Assembly: GCA_021397845.1 (NCBI GenBank)
Contig: CM038044.1
Location: 101,678,942-101,742,941, forward strand
Direction: 5' to 3'
DNA length: 64,000 nucleotides
Source: Areca catechu
Taxonomy: Eukaryota; Streptophyta; Magnoliopsida; Arecales; Arecaceae
The notes below the pieces were generated by a model, which made no database searches, was not told where the DNA came from, and saw nothing but the letters and a program-made list of their open reading frames with translations. The position numbers and the translations under genes are program-made. This document shows positions 45,746 to 57,650 of the stretch, piece by piece (the stretch's first letter is position 1; each line of letters begins with the position of its first letter).

Positions 45746-47770
45746 TAATCACTATTATAGGCAGTCAAAAATAATTTCACCAACTCAAACTATAGTTAGG
45801 GTGAGTCAGGATTGATCCTTGGGGATCAGTTAGGATTATGTTCACTTTCAAAATTATTTTATTAGAGTTTAATTAGGTTAGAAAGATAAAAGAGTTGGAA
45901 TATGTTTATAACTAAGAACATGAATTAAACTAAGCAGGAGATTAACAAGAATATAAAAGATGTCTTGGATATTGATTCGATATTTGGTATTATATTAAGA
46001 TTTATTCAATATATAATTATTAAATTATGATTGATCCTCGAGCATAGTAGATCTTGTTGGATACAGATCTTGATCTACTTATATGTAGCTATAGGTTATT
46101 CAAAGTCTATAATTATAACAATAAAGTTTTCTATAATCAAATTCCAATCATAACCTATCTCACTAAGAATAAATCATATCCTAGGATTACGACTCATCTC
46201 TACATAGTCATAGGCTATTCTAAAATCTAATTATAGTCTAGACATGAAGAGAACAACTTGAAGTAATGAAAAATAAATTTATTCATGAAAAACAAACCAT
46301 TACAATCAAGCACTAATTACATAAATAAAAAATACAAAATATAAATACCAAAAACTTCATCTGCTTTTTAAAGACGGGAACTCCTTGGCTATGCATGATC
46401 TTTCCTTCCTCTCCCTTTATACAAGGCTCTAAATAGATTCCAGGGATTGATGCCTTTAGATAAAGGTACAGGAACCTTTTTATAGGTGTTAACAGAGGAG
46501 AGGTGTTTGTATTTTTTTTATGTGGGACTAAAGGGAGAAATCATAGTAATAGCTAGGATTTATTTTTTACAAAATCAATGGTTAGATGGTAAACCAAATC
46601 CCAGTTGAAATAGACTTTAGAATCCTACTCCAAATAAATGTTTGACTAACTGAGGGTTGATGGCCAACGGATCTTGATCAGAGGCCCACTACATTAGACC
46701 ATCACAGCCCAATTCCAATCAGGATTATTTGTGGCCATCAAAATAGGTCACATCACTTATGGGTTGCTGGATCGCATGTATCATAGCTAAAATTAAATAT
46801 TTGAGTCCATCAAATTGGCATGACTTTTGATGTTGGATCGGAGCTAGCCTACTTGATTTTTAGCCATTAAATCTTGATCAAAGGTGAGGTGGTGGTGTCT
46901 CAGGCTGCCGATGCATGGCCGAACTTCAATGGATCTGGATAGGGACACAAGAGCATGGCAGCAAGTAGATGGCATGCTGGCATGGTGAAGTTGGCCGATG
47001 ATGGGCATGCTAATGCCTCTAGATAGTAGGTGGCATGTCAACAGAGGGATGAGATGGCGACATGGGATAGAGGGCAGCTCGACCAAGGGAAGATAGAGGC
47101 ATTGGGGATGAAAGCTAGCAATGCTCGACCAGGGAGGAGGTGCACGGTGGCTAGCAATGGCATCTTGGGTCGACAACAGGGCAATGGTGGAGAGATGGGA
47201 TGGCTGCTCATGGTGGCGGAAGAACGGCCAACAGTGATGTAGTAAAAGGACAAGACAAGGAGGGCACTCGATGATGATTCATCTATAGCTTGGAAGAGAG
47301 GCAGAGTTATGGCTCATGGCTGAAGAATGGCAATAGGTGGTGTGGTCGAGTCTCATGGTAGAAGAATGGTCAGATCTTGGTAGATATGACTGAGAAAGAG
47401 GTGCATGGTGGCTCTGATAGTAGCGAGATGGAGTCTCTGGTGACCTTATGGCCAAAATCCCTTCATGGTCCATGGCTTTGAGTTGTGGACCAATGGCCAT
47501 GGCTGCCTATGTACTATTAAGCATTTTGTAAACCAAGCAGCCAGTCCATGTTAGACTGACTACTTTAAAATTCATGCAAGCCTATATTTATTTTTTGAAC
47601 TTAAATTCTAGTGTTATTTTAAGTCCGATTTGTTTTAAATTTATTTCATTTGAACCCATAAATTGAGCCCTTCATATTGATGATCTTCTTTCATGCAAAT
47701 AATATATAAAGTATCAATTTTAAATAAATAAAGTTAATTTAATTTTTAAAAATGTATAATGCAATTATCA
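45746..47770 (-). repeat. 5' LTR of the Athila-like element
   Basis: 2025 bp, collinear with the split left LTR. The inner end has TA instead of TG. Many substitutions separate the pair, so this element is clearly older than Sirevirus B. Confidence 0.85.
46475..46484 (-). promoter_or_regulatory. TATA box of the Athila-like 5' LTR
   Basis: TATAAAAAGG on the minus strand, same block as 21372. Confidence 0.65.
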
Positions 47771-47775
47771 GTCAT
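47771..47775. repeat. Target-site duplication (right), GTCAT
   Basis: Matches 27989-27993. Confidence 0.88.
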
Positions 47776-48309
47776 TTGCCTCCTTTTGGTATGGATGAGG
47801 CCAAATTTATTATGAAGATTTGTGCACCAGTCTTGAACCCATATCAATATATAGGATCTGGTACTCCTTGTTGGACCTTCCACTGGGTGTCATCTTAGGA
47901 ATAGGATTCTCCTGGAGGTTCAAGGGTTGTAAAAAATGAACTACCTACCTTGATTAAGCCCACGACCAAAGGATGAGGGAGATCAATTGACTGAGATGGA
48001 ATCTTGGAGTGACTTTGATGATCAACAGCCATTTAGAATGGTCATCATAATCTCCAAGGCCAAGAAAGATTTGCCCTTTGCAAAAATTCTATTTTGCCCT
48101 TTCTAATTTCTATAACTACCTTAATGTAGTCTTTGGGTGCTTTTGTTGAAATGCAATGGAACTATTATTTTTGCTTTAGGTTTTCTTGTGACTCAAGTAT
48201 TTTTACCATTGAATTATCATTTGTTTTCCCATTCTTTGTAACTAGCATTCAAAACTTATTCCAAGGCCATGCTAACTAATGGAGTCATGGTCTAATAGGA
48301 AATAATTGC
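47776..48309. other. 3' region of the Tat-like element, no gene seen
   Basis: Continues 27993 once the nested element is removed. No ORF or repeat recognised. Confidence 0.4.
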
Positions 48310-49200
48310 ATGGGCGCGATCGATCGCGAGAGTAAGTCATTTAGAGCCATGGGTGCAGATTGCCTTAGAGCTTTGACTGATTATGAATCGGTCATTTGGA
48401 ACCATGGACACTGATTACCTTAGAGCTCTAACTGATCCTGAATCGATCATTTGGAGCCATGGGCACTGAACATCTTGGAATTATGATCGATTATGAATTG
48501 ATCATTTGGAGCCATGGTCGCTGATCGCCTTGGGACTCCGATAATCATGAATCATCATTTGGAGCCATGGGCACTGATTATCTTGGAGCTCTGACCAATC
48601 ATGAATCGATCATTTAGAGTCATAGGCACTAATCACCTTGGAGCCTAAATGATCACGAATCAGTCATTTGGAGCCATTGGCATTATCACTTTGGGGCTTT
48701 GATCGATTGCAAATTGATCATTTGGAGCCATAGGCATTGATCATTTTGGGGTTCTAATTAATCATGAGTTGGTTATTTGGAACCATGGATGCTGATCACC
48801 TTAGGGCTTTGATCGATTGCAAATCAATCATTTGGAGCCATATGCATCAATCACCTTGGGGATCTTATTGATTATGAATCAATTATTTGGATCCATGGGC
48901 ACTGATCATCTTGGAACTATGATCGATCATGAATTGGTCATTTGAAGCCATGGACACCGATCACCTTAAGGCTTTGATCGATTGTAAATCAGTCATTTGG
49001 AGCCAAGGGTGTTGATCATCTTGGAGCTTTGACCAATTATGAATCGATCATTTGGAGCCATGGGCATTGATCAATTTAGAGCTCTAACTGATCATGAATG
49101 AATCATTTAGAGCCATGGGCACTAATCATCTTGGAGCTCTAATCGATCATGAATTAGTCATTTAGAGCCATGGGCAATGATCGCCTTTGCATGGGCTATT
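48310..49200. repeat. 55-bp minisatellite, about 16 units
   Basis: Period 55 bases, units diverged by roughly 10-25 percent by eye. Each unit has a TGATCACCTTGGAGCT-like half, a GATCGATTATGAATCGATC-like hairpin (7-base arms) and TTTGGAGCCATGGGCAC. No spacers. It lies in the 3' region of the Tat-like element; tandem repeats at this place are known in this lineage. Confidence 0.9.
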
Positions 49201-51049
49201 GAAAAGCTGTCGATGCTCTCGACCAATTAAGGATCATCTAGAGCCATGAGCATCTACTTATACATTTTAATGTTCAATTTGTTCAGCAGGTACTTCAATA
49301 TCCCTGATCCTTGGGAACTTCTCATGGCAGAAGAGTACCACCTGCCATGGAATTTGATTTCCAAGGAGCTCTAACTAGGTAGGAATGGTTTTCGAGGTAC
49401 TATTTCAAGAGAAACGAGATTTAATGTAGATGTTCAATATCTCAACCTCCCTTCCAAGGGCTTGTTAGGTTCTTGAGAGGATGACATTTGGGCTACACCG
49501 GCTGGGCAAGTGGGTGGTAGAGTTTATCTTGGCTTCACTATAAATGGAGTGGAGTAGCAAAATTCCATCACACTTACCCACCACTGAAATGCCTAGGGGG
49601 TTGCTATGCTTGGCTTCCATTAAAGGCACCTCGGTTATGAGGCTCCCTTTCTAGATGGAGGGATTTTCCCTGGGGAGGTTACTCCATGCACATGCCAGCT
49701 TATATGCCCATTTTGGAATGGAGGGTATCGAGAATGGTCGGCATTCTATAGCCAATTAACAGACTTAGTGGTTGGCACACCTAATACATCAATACGGGTG
49801 TAGTCGGTTAATGGACTTAATGTAAGGAGGAGGGCTTAGGTTGCTCACCTTATCATCCAAACCTTTTTCAGGGGGCACCCATGCCTAAATGTAAAGGCAG
49901 ATGGGAAGCCCCAACCTCAGGTTGGAGGTAGGAGTACTAGCTCGAGTGCAGGCAAGGCAGTTTCCTAACTTCCTAGTCGACATCCATAACTTGCCCATGA
50001 GCTTCCTTAGCTCATTGATTCTTTACTTTGTTGAGTGTTGCCTCCTCCATTGGAGTTGTCGCATGTGCTCTTCATCACGCTAAATTCACCTAGAGGAGGG
50101 GCATGCTCACGACTCCAGTCATGCTCACCTTAAGGATGCACCTCCTTTGATGGCATCATTATAGGCCATGGGGTGCTGGCTGCCTTCATGCAACACCTGC
50201 TGGCAATCCTATTGTAGGTCGAGGCATACTCGGCTACTTTTAGGGCATGCATAGGGCTCCCTCCCATCTTTATAGAAGAGCTCGAGAGATTTAGAGTGCT
50301 ACAGTTCTTCGATGAGCATCATTGTCATTTTTTTTGTACTTTAGGAATTTAGGAAATGGTGTTATCAGTTGCGAGACCTTAAATACATGTAATCTAGTCG
50401 CAAGGCTATGAGCATGTATAATCAGATTTCATTAATGAAAATGAGAGATTCTTGATGCCCTTGTGTCCTTACTTGTGCCCTTACTTGCCATTTGTTTGTA
50501 ATTGATTTTAATTCGAATTTGTGTGATTGCCTTCTGCACTATGCACTTTAATAAATGTATAGGGGTTTTATTGGATGCCCGATCATCTTGTGTTTCTGAT
50601 CGAGATTTTTATCCAATCCTTAAGCTCATAGTTTAGATTTACACCTAGTGATCTTTCAGACTTTCAATCATAGTCCCCCTTTATCGAGCCTTCAAGCTTC
50701 TAAACTTGGGTCATCCGATGGGCCCTCAGGCTCTTTTGACTGAGTTCTCACCTAATGAGCCCTTAGATTTTCAAGGAACCTTAGCCAAGCATTAGATCTT
50801 TGATGGGGAGTCCCTTATCCATTGGACTTCAAGTTCCCATTATTAGGTCTTGGTCTGATGGGCTATCGGGCTCTCAGTCAAAGATTTCATTTAGTGAGTA
50901 CGTCTTTTAGAGGGGTCTCATTTGGCTCTACAAAGACCTCGTCTTAAAGTTCAGCGGGAAACTCTTTTTGTAGCAACCATGTAAAAATAGGTAGGAAATG
51001 AAAATCTTTATATCTAGTGAGCAGGAGGCTACATTACTGATAAAATTTC
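49201..51049 (-). other. 3' untranslated region of the Tat-like element
   Basis: Between the integrase end and the minisatellite. No recognisable coding sequence; ORF 49901-50083 is short and unsupported. Contains several repeats of ggc-tct-cag/gagccctcag type (50680-50890) of unknown meaning. Confidence 0.4.
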
Positions 51050-54000
51050 TGAATTGGTCGAATTCCACGGTCGAAGTATGGGGGTGCCATCCAATTGTTT
51101 CAGCCAATAAGTCCTTGATATGACAATCTCTTTAGCTTGATACAGTCTCTCCTAGTTTGGTGAGACTTTATCCCTTTGACTTGGTTGAGAGACTTTCGCT
51201 CGTTGTAGTATTAGGTTGCTGATCCCAAAAGTCTTATTCCAGACCTTAGAGTTGAAGTAATAGGTAACCTTATGATCGTATGCCACCATCTTGACATACA
51301 CTCTCTTAAACTTTGTCCAACAAATCTAGATTAATGGGTCACCTTTCAGAGTTGGTTTCTTTATTGAAGTCATGATCCATGTTGATGGGACTCCAAGCTC
51401 GATGGATATCACATCTTTAGTCCCAAAAGCTAGGCTAAAGGGCATCTTCCCTATCGAAACCCTAGGTATTGTTTGGTATGCCCAAAGCACATAATGGAGC
51501 TTGTTGGCCTAGGATTCTTTATCTTTGCTAAGCCTTTTCTTAATCCCTTGGAAGATGGCTTGGTTGGTAACCTCTACTTCTCCATTAGCTTGGGGATGAA
51601 CTACTGAAGTTAAGTAATGCAAGATCCCTTAGTGTTTGCAAAATTTTTCAAATCTAGCTTTAACAAATTGTCACCCATTATCAGTGATCAGCACCTGTGG
51701 AATCCAAAATAGCTAATTATAGCTCTTCAGATAAAGTCGATCACTTTGAACATAGTAATGCAAGTTAATGGCTCAGCTTCCATCCATTTAGTAAAATAAT
51801 CAATAACAACTAGTAAGAACTTTCACTATCTTTAATATAGGGGGAAAGGTCCTAGGATATCTATCCCTTATTGCATGAAAGGCCACGAAGCATAGATCGG
51901 GATGGTCAGTACTAGAGGAAGATACTGGATGTTTGAATTTCTTTGGCAAGCATCATATTGCATGATGACGTTCTCTGCATCTTGTTGCATGATGGTTCAA
52001 TAATACCCATGTTAGAGTAGCTTATATGCTAGCACCTTCTTTCTAATGTGGTCACCATAAAATCCCTTATGAACCGCCCTCAATGCATATTCTATCTCAG
52101 ATGGACGTAAGCATCTAAGGAAGGGAAGAGCGAATGATCATTTGTAGAGTTTTTTTTCTCATACACTAGGTTTTTGGAGGATTTGTATTTGATATTGCAG
52201 GCTCCTTCTAGTCCATAAGGAGTCGGCCATTCCTCAAGAAGTCGATAATAGGGTGGATCTAGCAAGGTTCATCATTGAGTTGCATTACTTCTTGCAACTC
52301 CTCGATGTTCGGCCTTCTTAGCTATTGCAAATACGTCCCTTGGGAAAGTGCCATTGGTATAGTTGTCACCGCCTTGGCTAGTGAGTCCACTCAAGAGTTA
52401 TCTTCCCTTGGAATTTGATAGATTTCAAAGCTATCAAAGGCACAGACCAATTCCTTGACTTTTTGAAGGTATTTTACTATGTTTTTTCCTTAAGCTTCAT
52501 TATCACCCTTGATGTGTTTGATGACCAACTATGAGTCACTATAGACCTTCATGTCCCATACCTCCAATTCTTTGGTTGCTTCAAGGCCCATAATTATAAC
52601 TTCATATTCAGCTTCATTATTTGTAGCTAGGAACTCGAAGCACAAGGCATGCTCGGAGATGACTCCTTCAGGACTTGTAATGACCATCCTTGCTCCTGAT
52701 CCTTTAGAATTGGATGACCCATCCACATATATTTTCTAAGTGTGGATCAAATTTTGAGCAAGGTCTTGTGTTAGTGTTGAAGATTCTGACTCCTCTAATT
52801 CTACCTGCTCATCAAGAATAGTACATTCAACCAAGAAATTATCCAATATTTGAGCCTTAATTGATGGCTGAGGTTGGTACTTAATATCAAATTCAAAAAG
52901 GTTGATTACCCATTTGATAATATGCTTGAAGGTGTTAAGTTGATGGAGGACAATTTTTACGAGCTGATCGATCAGGAGAATGATAGTGTGAGCTTGAAAG
53001 TATGATCAAAGCTTCTAGGTATCAATGAAGAGGAAGATACTAGCTTTTCTAACTTTGTATAGCGGGTCTCCACATTACTCAGTATTTGGCTGATATAGTA
53101 GATCGGCTTCTAGATCTCATCCTTCTCCTGGACTAGCACGATACCCATTGCTAGGGGGAGACTACAAATATAAGAATAGCTCCTCATTTGATCAAGCTTG
53201 CCCAACAATGGTGGAGAGCTAAGGTAATCCTTAAGGTCTTTAAAAGCTTTTTGATACTCTTCGGTCCACCAAAAATTTCTAGGTTGCTTCAGGGTTTGGA
53301 AGAAAGGAAGGCAATGCTTGGCTAACTTAGAGACAAATTGATTAAGGACTATGATTCTTCTAGTGAGATGTTGCACATCTTTGACCATCCTCGAGGGAGC
53401 CATATTGTAAATAGCCTTTATCTACTTTGGAATGGTTTCCACCCTTTAGATGGGGATCATAAAATCCAAAAAATTTCTCAAGGCCACCCCAAAGTCATGC
53501 TTGGCGATATTTGGCTTCATTTGATACCTCCAAAGGGTGGCAAAAGCTTTCCTAAGATTGTTAGTGTGGGTTTTAGCTTCTTTACTTTTAACAAGCATAT
53601 TATTCACATACACCTCCATATTCCACCCGATCAGGTCCTTGAAGATTTTATTCATCGGGCGCTGGTAAGTGGAACATGTATTTTTAAGGCCAAATAGCAT
53701 GACAATGTAATAAAAGAAACCATGGTCAATAATAAAAGTAGCTTCTTCTTGTCTTCTGGGGCCATCCAGATTTGGTTATAACTAAAGAATGCATCCATGA
53801 AATTGAGAAGATCATGGCCCAAAGTTGCATCAATCATCTAATCGATTCTTGGTAAATGATATCTATCTTTTGAGCATGCTTGGTGGAGATCGGTAAAGTC
53901 TATATAGATCTGCCATTGACATTCACCTTTGTTACCATAACTAGATCTGCAACCCACTCTAGATAGGTGATTTCCCTGATGAAACCAGCATCGAGCAATT

Positions 54001-54250
54001 TATTGACCTTCTCATCTTAGCCTTCTAGTATTTGGACACAAAGATTTGTTTCTTTTGCTTCACGAGCCGATGCTTTAGATCCACCTTTAGCTAGTGTACC
54101 ATTACTGAGGGGTCAATGCCTGGCATGTTTGCTTATGTCCAGATAAAGACATCAATATTTTTCTATAAAAATGAGGTTAGCTGATCTTTGGTTACCTGAT
54201 TGAGGTTAGAGCCAATCTAAACTGTGTGCTAGAGTTTCCATCAACCAAGG
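51050..54250 (-). pseudogene. Gypsy RT, RNase H and integrase, broken
   Basis: RT is at about 54080-53110: pieces reading FMDAFFSYNQIWMAPEDK, LFGLKNTCSTYQR and YVNNMLVKS, where the catalytic YVDD has become YVNN. The RT-RNase H connection (53403-53110) has WWTEEYQKAFKDLKDYLSSP. RNase H at 52726-52529 keeps DGSSN and NNEAEYE. The integrase follows at about 52130-51060, with an HHCC-like region, DILGPF near 51870 and, near 51160, the C-terminal KVSPNWEGPY-like block of gypsy integrases (here degraded). The order RT-RH-IN marks gypsy, and DGSSN...NNEAEYE is typical of the Tat/Athila side. It has stops throughout. Confidence 0.85.
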
Positions 54251-54499
54251 ATATAGTGATAAGGTCCTCAGTTGGTTCTCCTCGTCGTTCGGCCAGATCA
54301 TCACAAGTGTCTAGTCCTTCAATAAGGTATGCATTGATAGCTTTATCTCCTTAGAGCTTGATGCGGTAACAATACCGTGCCAAGCTTTGATCCTTATGGA
54401 TCTTTCTGACTCTATGCATGGTAGGAAATTTGACTTTTAGGCAGTACATTGATATAATCACTTGAAAAGTATTGAGACTTGGTCATCCAAGAATGGCAT

Positions 54500-54790
54500 T
54501 GTAAGACAATGGTGCTCCAACTACAAGAAAGCCCACCTAAGTGATGAATCGAAGGGGGTAGTGTCCCATCCTTACGGTTAGGAAAATCATCCCCTCTACA
54601 TAGATTGTGTCCCCCATGAGCCTGACCAAGGGGGAGTCCACTAGAGTCAGCTGATCCAAGGTGATCCCCATTTTCATAATAGCATCGAAATACAAACCAT
54701 CAGCTAAACTTTCATTATTGATCAGGATGAGATGTATATTATAATTCTTCATATTCAAAGTTATAATAACTGCATCATTATTCAGGAACT
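54500..54790 (-). pseudogene. Gypsy protease remnant
   Basis: ORF 54758-54537 with MNMKNYNIHLILINNESLAD, IMKMGITLDQL and VEGMIFLTVRMG. In relatives the active site is DNGSSAD; here it reads NNESLAD, so the catalytic Asp is lost. It continues gag across the insertion 54935-58810. Confidence 0.75.
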
Positions 54791-54929
54791 AGACTTCTTG
54801 GTCATTTTCTTTTGAAAACATGATCGACTTAACCCGCCTCTTAGTTGGCTGATCCAAATCAAGGTGCTAGTACTCTCTAGTGATTGTGTTGACCAACCTA
54901 GATGGAAGCGAATCCCCTTTCCAGGGGTG

Positions 54930-54934
54930 GAGGT
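54930..54934. repeat. Target-site duplication (left), GAGGT
   Basis: Repeated at 58811-58815. Confidence 0.88.
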
Positions 54935-56085
54935 TGTAGGGTTTTGCATGGTGCTCCCAAGCCTTGGAGAGACTTGGGAGGCCATGGCAGGGATGCTGGA
55001 GGCGATCCCTGGAGCTTAGAGGTTGTCACAAGCAGTTTCTGGAGGTATTATAAAGATCCTGGAGGTATTCCAGGGTAGGGCCCCAGAGTCATGTTAGGTC
55101 AGGGGGCTTGACCCAAGGTTTAGGGTTTTCTCATATTGATTTTTGGGGGGAGTTTTTTGAGAGATTGTAACATAATCCAATTAGGTTATGGGGTTGGGTA
55201 CAGGTTTGTTAAGTTGGTTAGAAGGTTAGCCAGTTGGTTGGTTGTAACTAATTAGGAAGTCTAACCATGTGAGATGTCCTAATCAATTTGTTATTGGTCC
55301 ATGATAAGTCCTAACCGCCCATGTGATTGAGTCCTAACAGATTCAAGAAGTTGTTAGCCCAAGATAAGTCCAAGAAGTCTAAGATGGTTGATGCCCAACT
55401 TGAGGAGGATTTCACCACCCACTCTTCTATAAGAAGAGGAACATGCATGAACTTGGAGAGCATCTAAGAGGGGCTGACCCCTTTGGGGTCTCTTAGTTTG
55501 TAGAGAGGCTGACCAAGGCTTGGAGTGTGAAGACACCTCATGGTCATGAGAAGACCATGAGGGGCTGATCTTGGAGTGCCCCCCTTTGGGGCGAGACCAC
55601 GTGGAGGGACTCTTCGCAAGGGGGACTTGGCCATGTGGAGATCCTGTATGAGGGAGTCCACAAGTGGAGCTCTTTCCAGTGAGAGGAGGCACAGTCATGG
55701 CTTGGGCTTGCAGAGAGGCGCACATGAGAGAGAAATCACGTGGAGGGCTTGGTGCTGTGGGGTGTTCCATGGGGCTTTGGAGAGGTGAACCTGCGTTGAG
55801 GTATTATCTGTAGGTGGGGCTTCTTCTCGGGTTTGTGAGAGGAGGCCAGTGTCCCGGTTCTTGTTTTATAACAAGGTTCTTCTCCAAAGGAATACAATCT
55901 CTCTTCTTCTCCTACATCTCTTCTTTATATATCTTTTGTTGCATGATATTGAATCCAAGAATAGGTTGTTGCTGGTTCTTAATCAAGAAGGTTGGTTCTT
56001 GATTTCTCCCTCACTGTTTTCACTGTACAGGCGCTGTTCCGAATCTCCCACAAGGTGGGATCAGTGCCTAGGAATTTTCTCAACA
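54935..56085 (+). repeat. LTR1 of the non-coding copia element
   Basis: TGTAGGGTTTTGCATGG ... TTCTCAACA. Collinear with 57651-58810. ORFs in it (55354-55770 and others) recur in LTR2 only as shifted fragments and are not genes. Confidence 0.92.
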
Positions 56086-57650
56086 ACTAGTATCAGAGCT
56101 TGGTTTGAGCCATTGTTCGAGCATTAGGAGAGGAGGATTCAAGGAAGAAGGAGGTGCTACTCTCTGGTTCATCCCTAAGAAAGAAGGAGATGCACCCATC
56201 CACAGGTACTATGGATTTCTACCCAGGGCTCCCTTCAGGGTATTTCTCAAATCTTGAGTTTGAGTTGATTTTATGTGGCCTGATCAACCATGAATACCAG
56301 CAACAAGGTAGAGTTTGAGAAATTTTAGGGTAGAGGATTTGTTGGTGCTGAGTTTTCTTAATGTGGCTTTGGAGAAAAAGCCTGGAGGGATGGTGGTTCA
56401 GGAGTAGATATCTATGGAGAAGAAGTCTGATATTGGCATTAGGTTTGCACAACTGTCTGGGTGCATTACGGAAGCACAAATTGGTGTTGCAGTCATGGGG
56501 ACAGAGCAGGAAGACATCAGTTCGAGGTCAGGAGTGCGGTGGAGCACGAGTCTCAGGAGGTGTGGAGCACGAGTTGATGTTCCAACTAGGGAGGCAAGAT
56601 GGCTTCGACGGGAAGATGTCAACTCTAGAGATAGTAGGAAGGGTGCAGACAGTCACGTGGAGCTTGTCAGGGATGGAGAAAAAAAGTCCAGATATTGTAG
56701 GTTCACCGGAGTACATCACCAGAGATGATGCCAGAGCTAGCTCAGGGAGATAGGGGACAGTCTTAGGGAGTGCCGGGGTATCGGGCAGTTGGGAGTGTCC
56801 TGGTATGGCGGTATTAGCCTAGGGACAGAGACTGGAGTTGATGGGGGTGGCAACTTAGGGAGACCGGGGACAATTCTTAGGGAGTTCTAGGGACATCATA
56901 CAGCCATAGGGACAGGATGGGACATGATGGAGCAGCCAGGTGTAGATGGTTGCTGGGTTCAGTCTTTGCATTAGAGGAGTTGGGATGAACTCTTGGATTT
57001 TGGAGGAGCCTACGGGAGGCAGTGTATCCAAAACGGTCTTGGAGAGGTTCACGGGATGCGAAGGATCCTAGGAGGCAGCGACGGAGTATGAGGTATAGCG
57101 ACAGGCTTAGCAGGGTAGCGTTGAGTGGCCTGCCTCAGGGTTTCTTTGGTGGCATCAGTGGGACTTCAGTTTTAGGTGGAGCATCGTGGAGAGGTGGCTT
57201 CACGGGTGGAGCAAGATTCGATACGAGTTCAGAGTAGGAGGTGCAAGGATACTGGCCATATCCTAGCATGAGCGCCAGGGGTGCACTTAGCCAGGTGGAG
57301 CAGAGAGTGCAGAGATTGACATGGCTCTGAGGAGATGGTGTCAGGTAGAGCTCTAGTTATAGTGAGTGCCAGTTCAGGTTTGCTGTAGTATCTCCAAGGA
57401 AGTCCAAGAAAAAATATCATGCAGCTACCAGGCAGAAGGAAGGCTATAATCGTGGTGCTAGGATACAAGTAAGGATCTTCAGCTATGGGGGTGGTCATCC
57501 CAAAGGCCTCCAGGTGAGCTCAGCAACTGAAGGGTGTTGGCAGAGGCAAGGATGTCCGTATAAGGAGTTGTCAGAACATGCAGTTACAGTAGGGTTGTGC
57601 AGGAGGACATTGCCAGGTTTGCCATGACTTGGGGGCACCAAGGTAGAGAT
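56086..57650 (+). other. Interior of the non-coding copia element, with PBS and vestigial gag
   Basis: PBS-like TAGTATCAGAGC at 56088-56099. At about 56290 a reading MNTSNKVEFEKF then a stop resembles the first residues of Tork-type gag, and VALEKKPGGMV lies near 56370; after that nothing is recognisable. GA/GGT-rich, with several open frames (56361-56753, 56414-56728) that have no family resemblance. Confidence 0.6.

Larger units (their letters stand above)
27994..47770 (-). mobile_element. Athila-like gypsy element with gag and protease only, carrying a nested insertion
   Basis: Two LTRs of about 2.03 kb (right 45746-47770; left 27994-29545 plus 40457-40938), PBS of tRNA-Asp type, leader, gag and protease, then a non-coding 3' part. 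A perfect GTCAT duplication flanks it. The 4.8-kb internal region has room for gag-PR but shows no RT, RNase H or integrase, so it would depend on proteins of a relative. The left LTR is interrupted by Sirevirus B. Confidence 0.85.

Noticed and set aside
48310..49200. CRISPR-like regular repeats
   Set aside because: Units are head-to-tail with no unique spacers, diverge gradually and lie in plant retrotransposon DNA; this is a minisatellite.
49901..50083. 60-residue ORF with hydrophobic stretch
   Set aside because: Short, isolated in the 3' region of a dead element, no start context or homology.
56361..56753. 130-residue ORF in the non-coding copia element
   Set aside because: Overlaps other open frames of similar length in GA-rich DNA and resembles no known protein.
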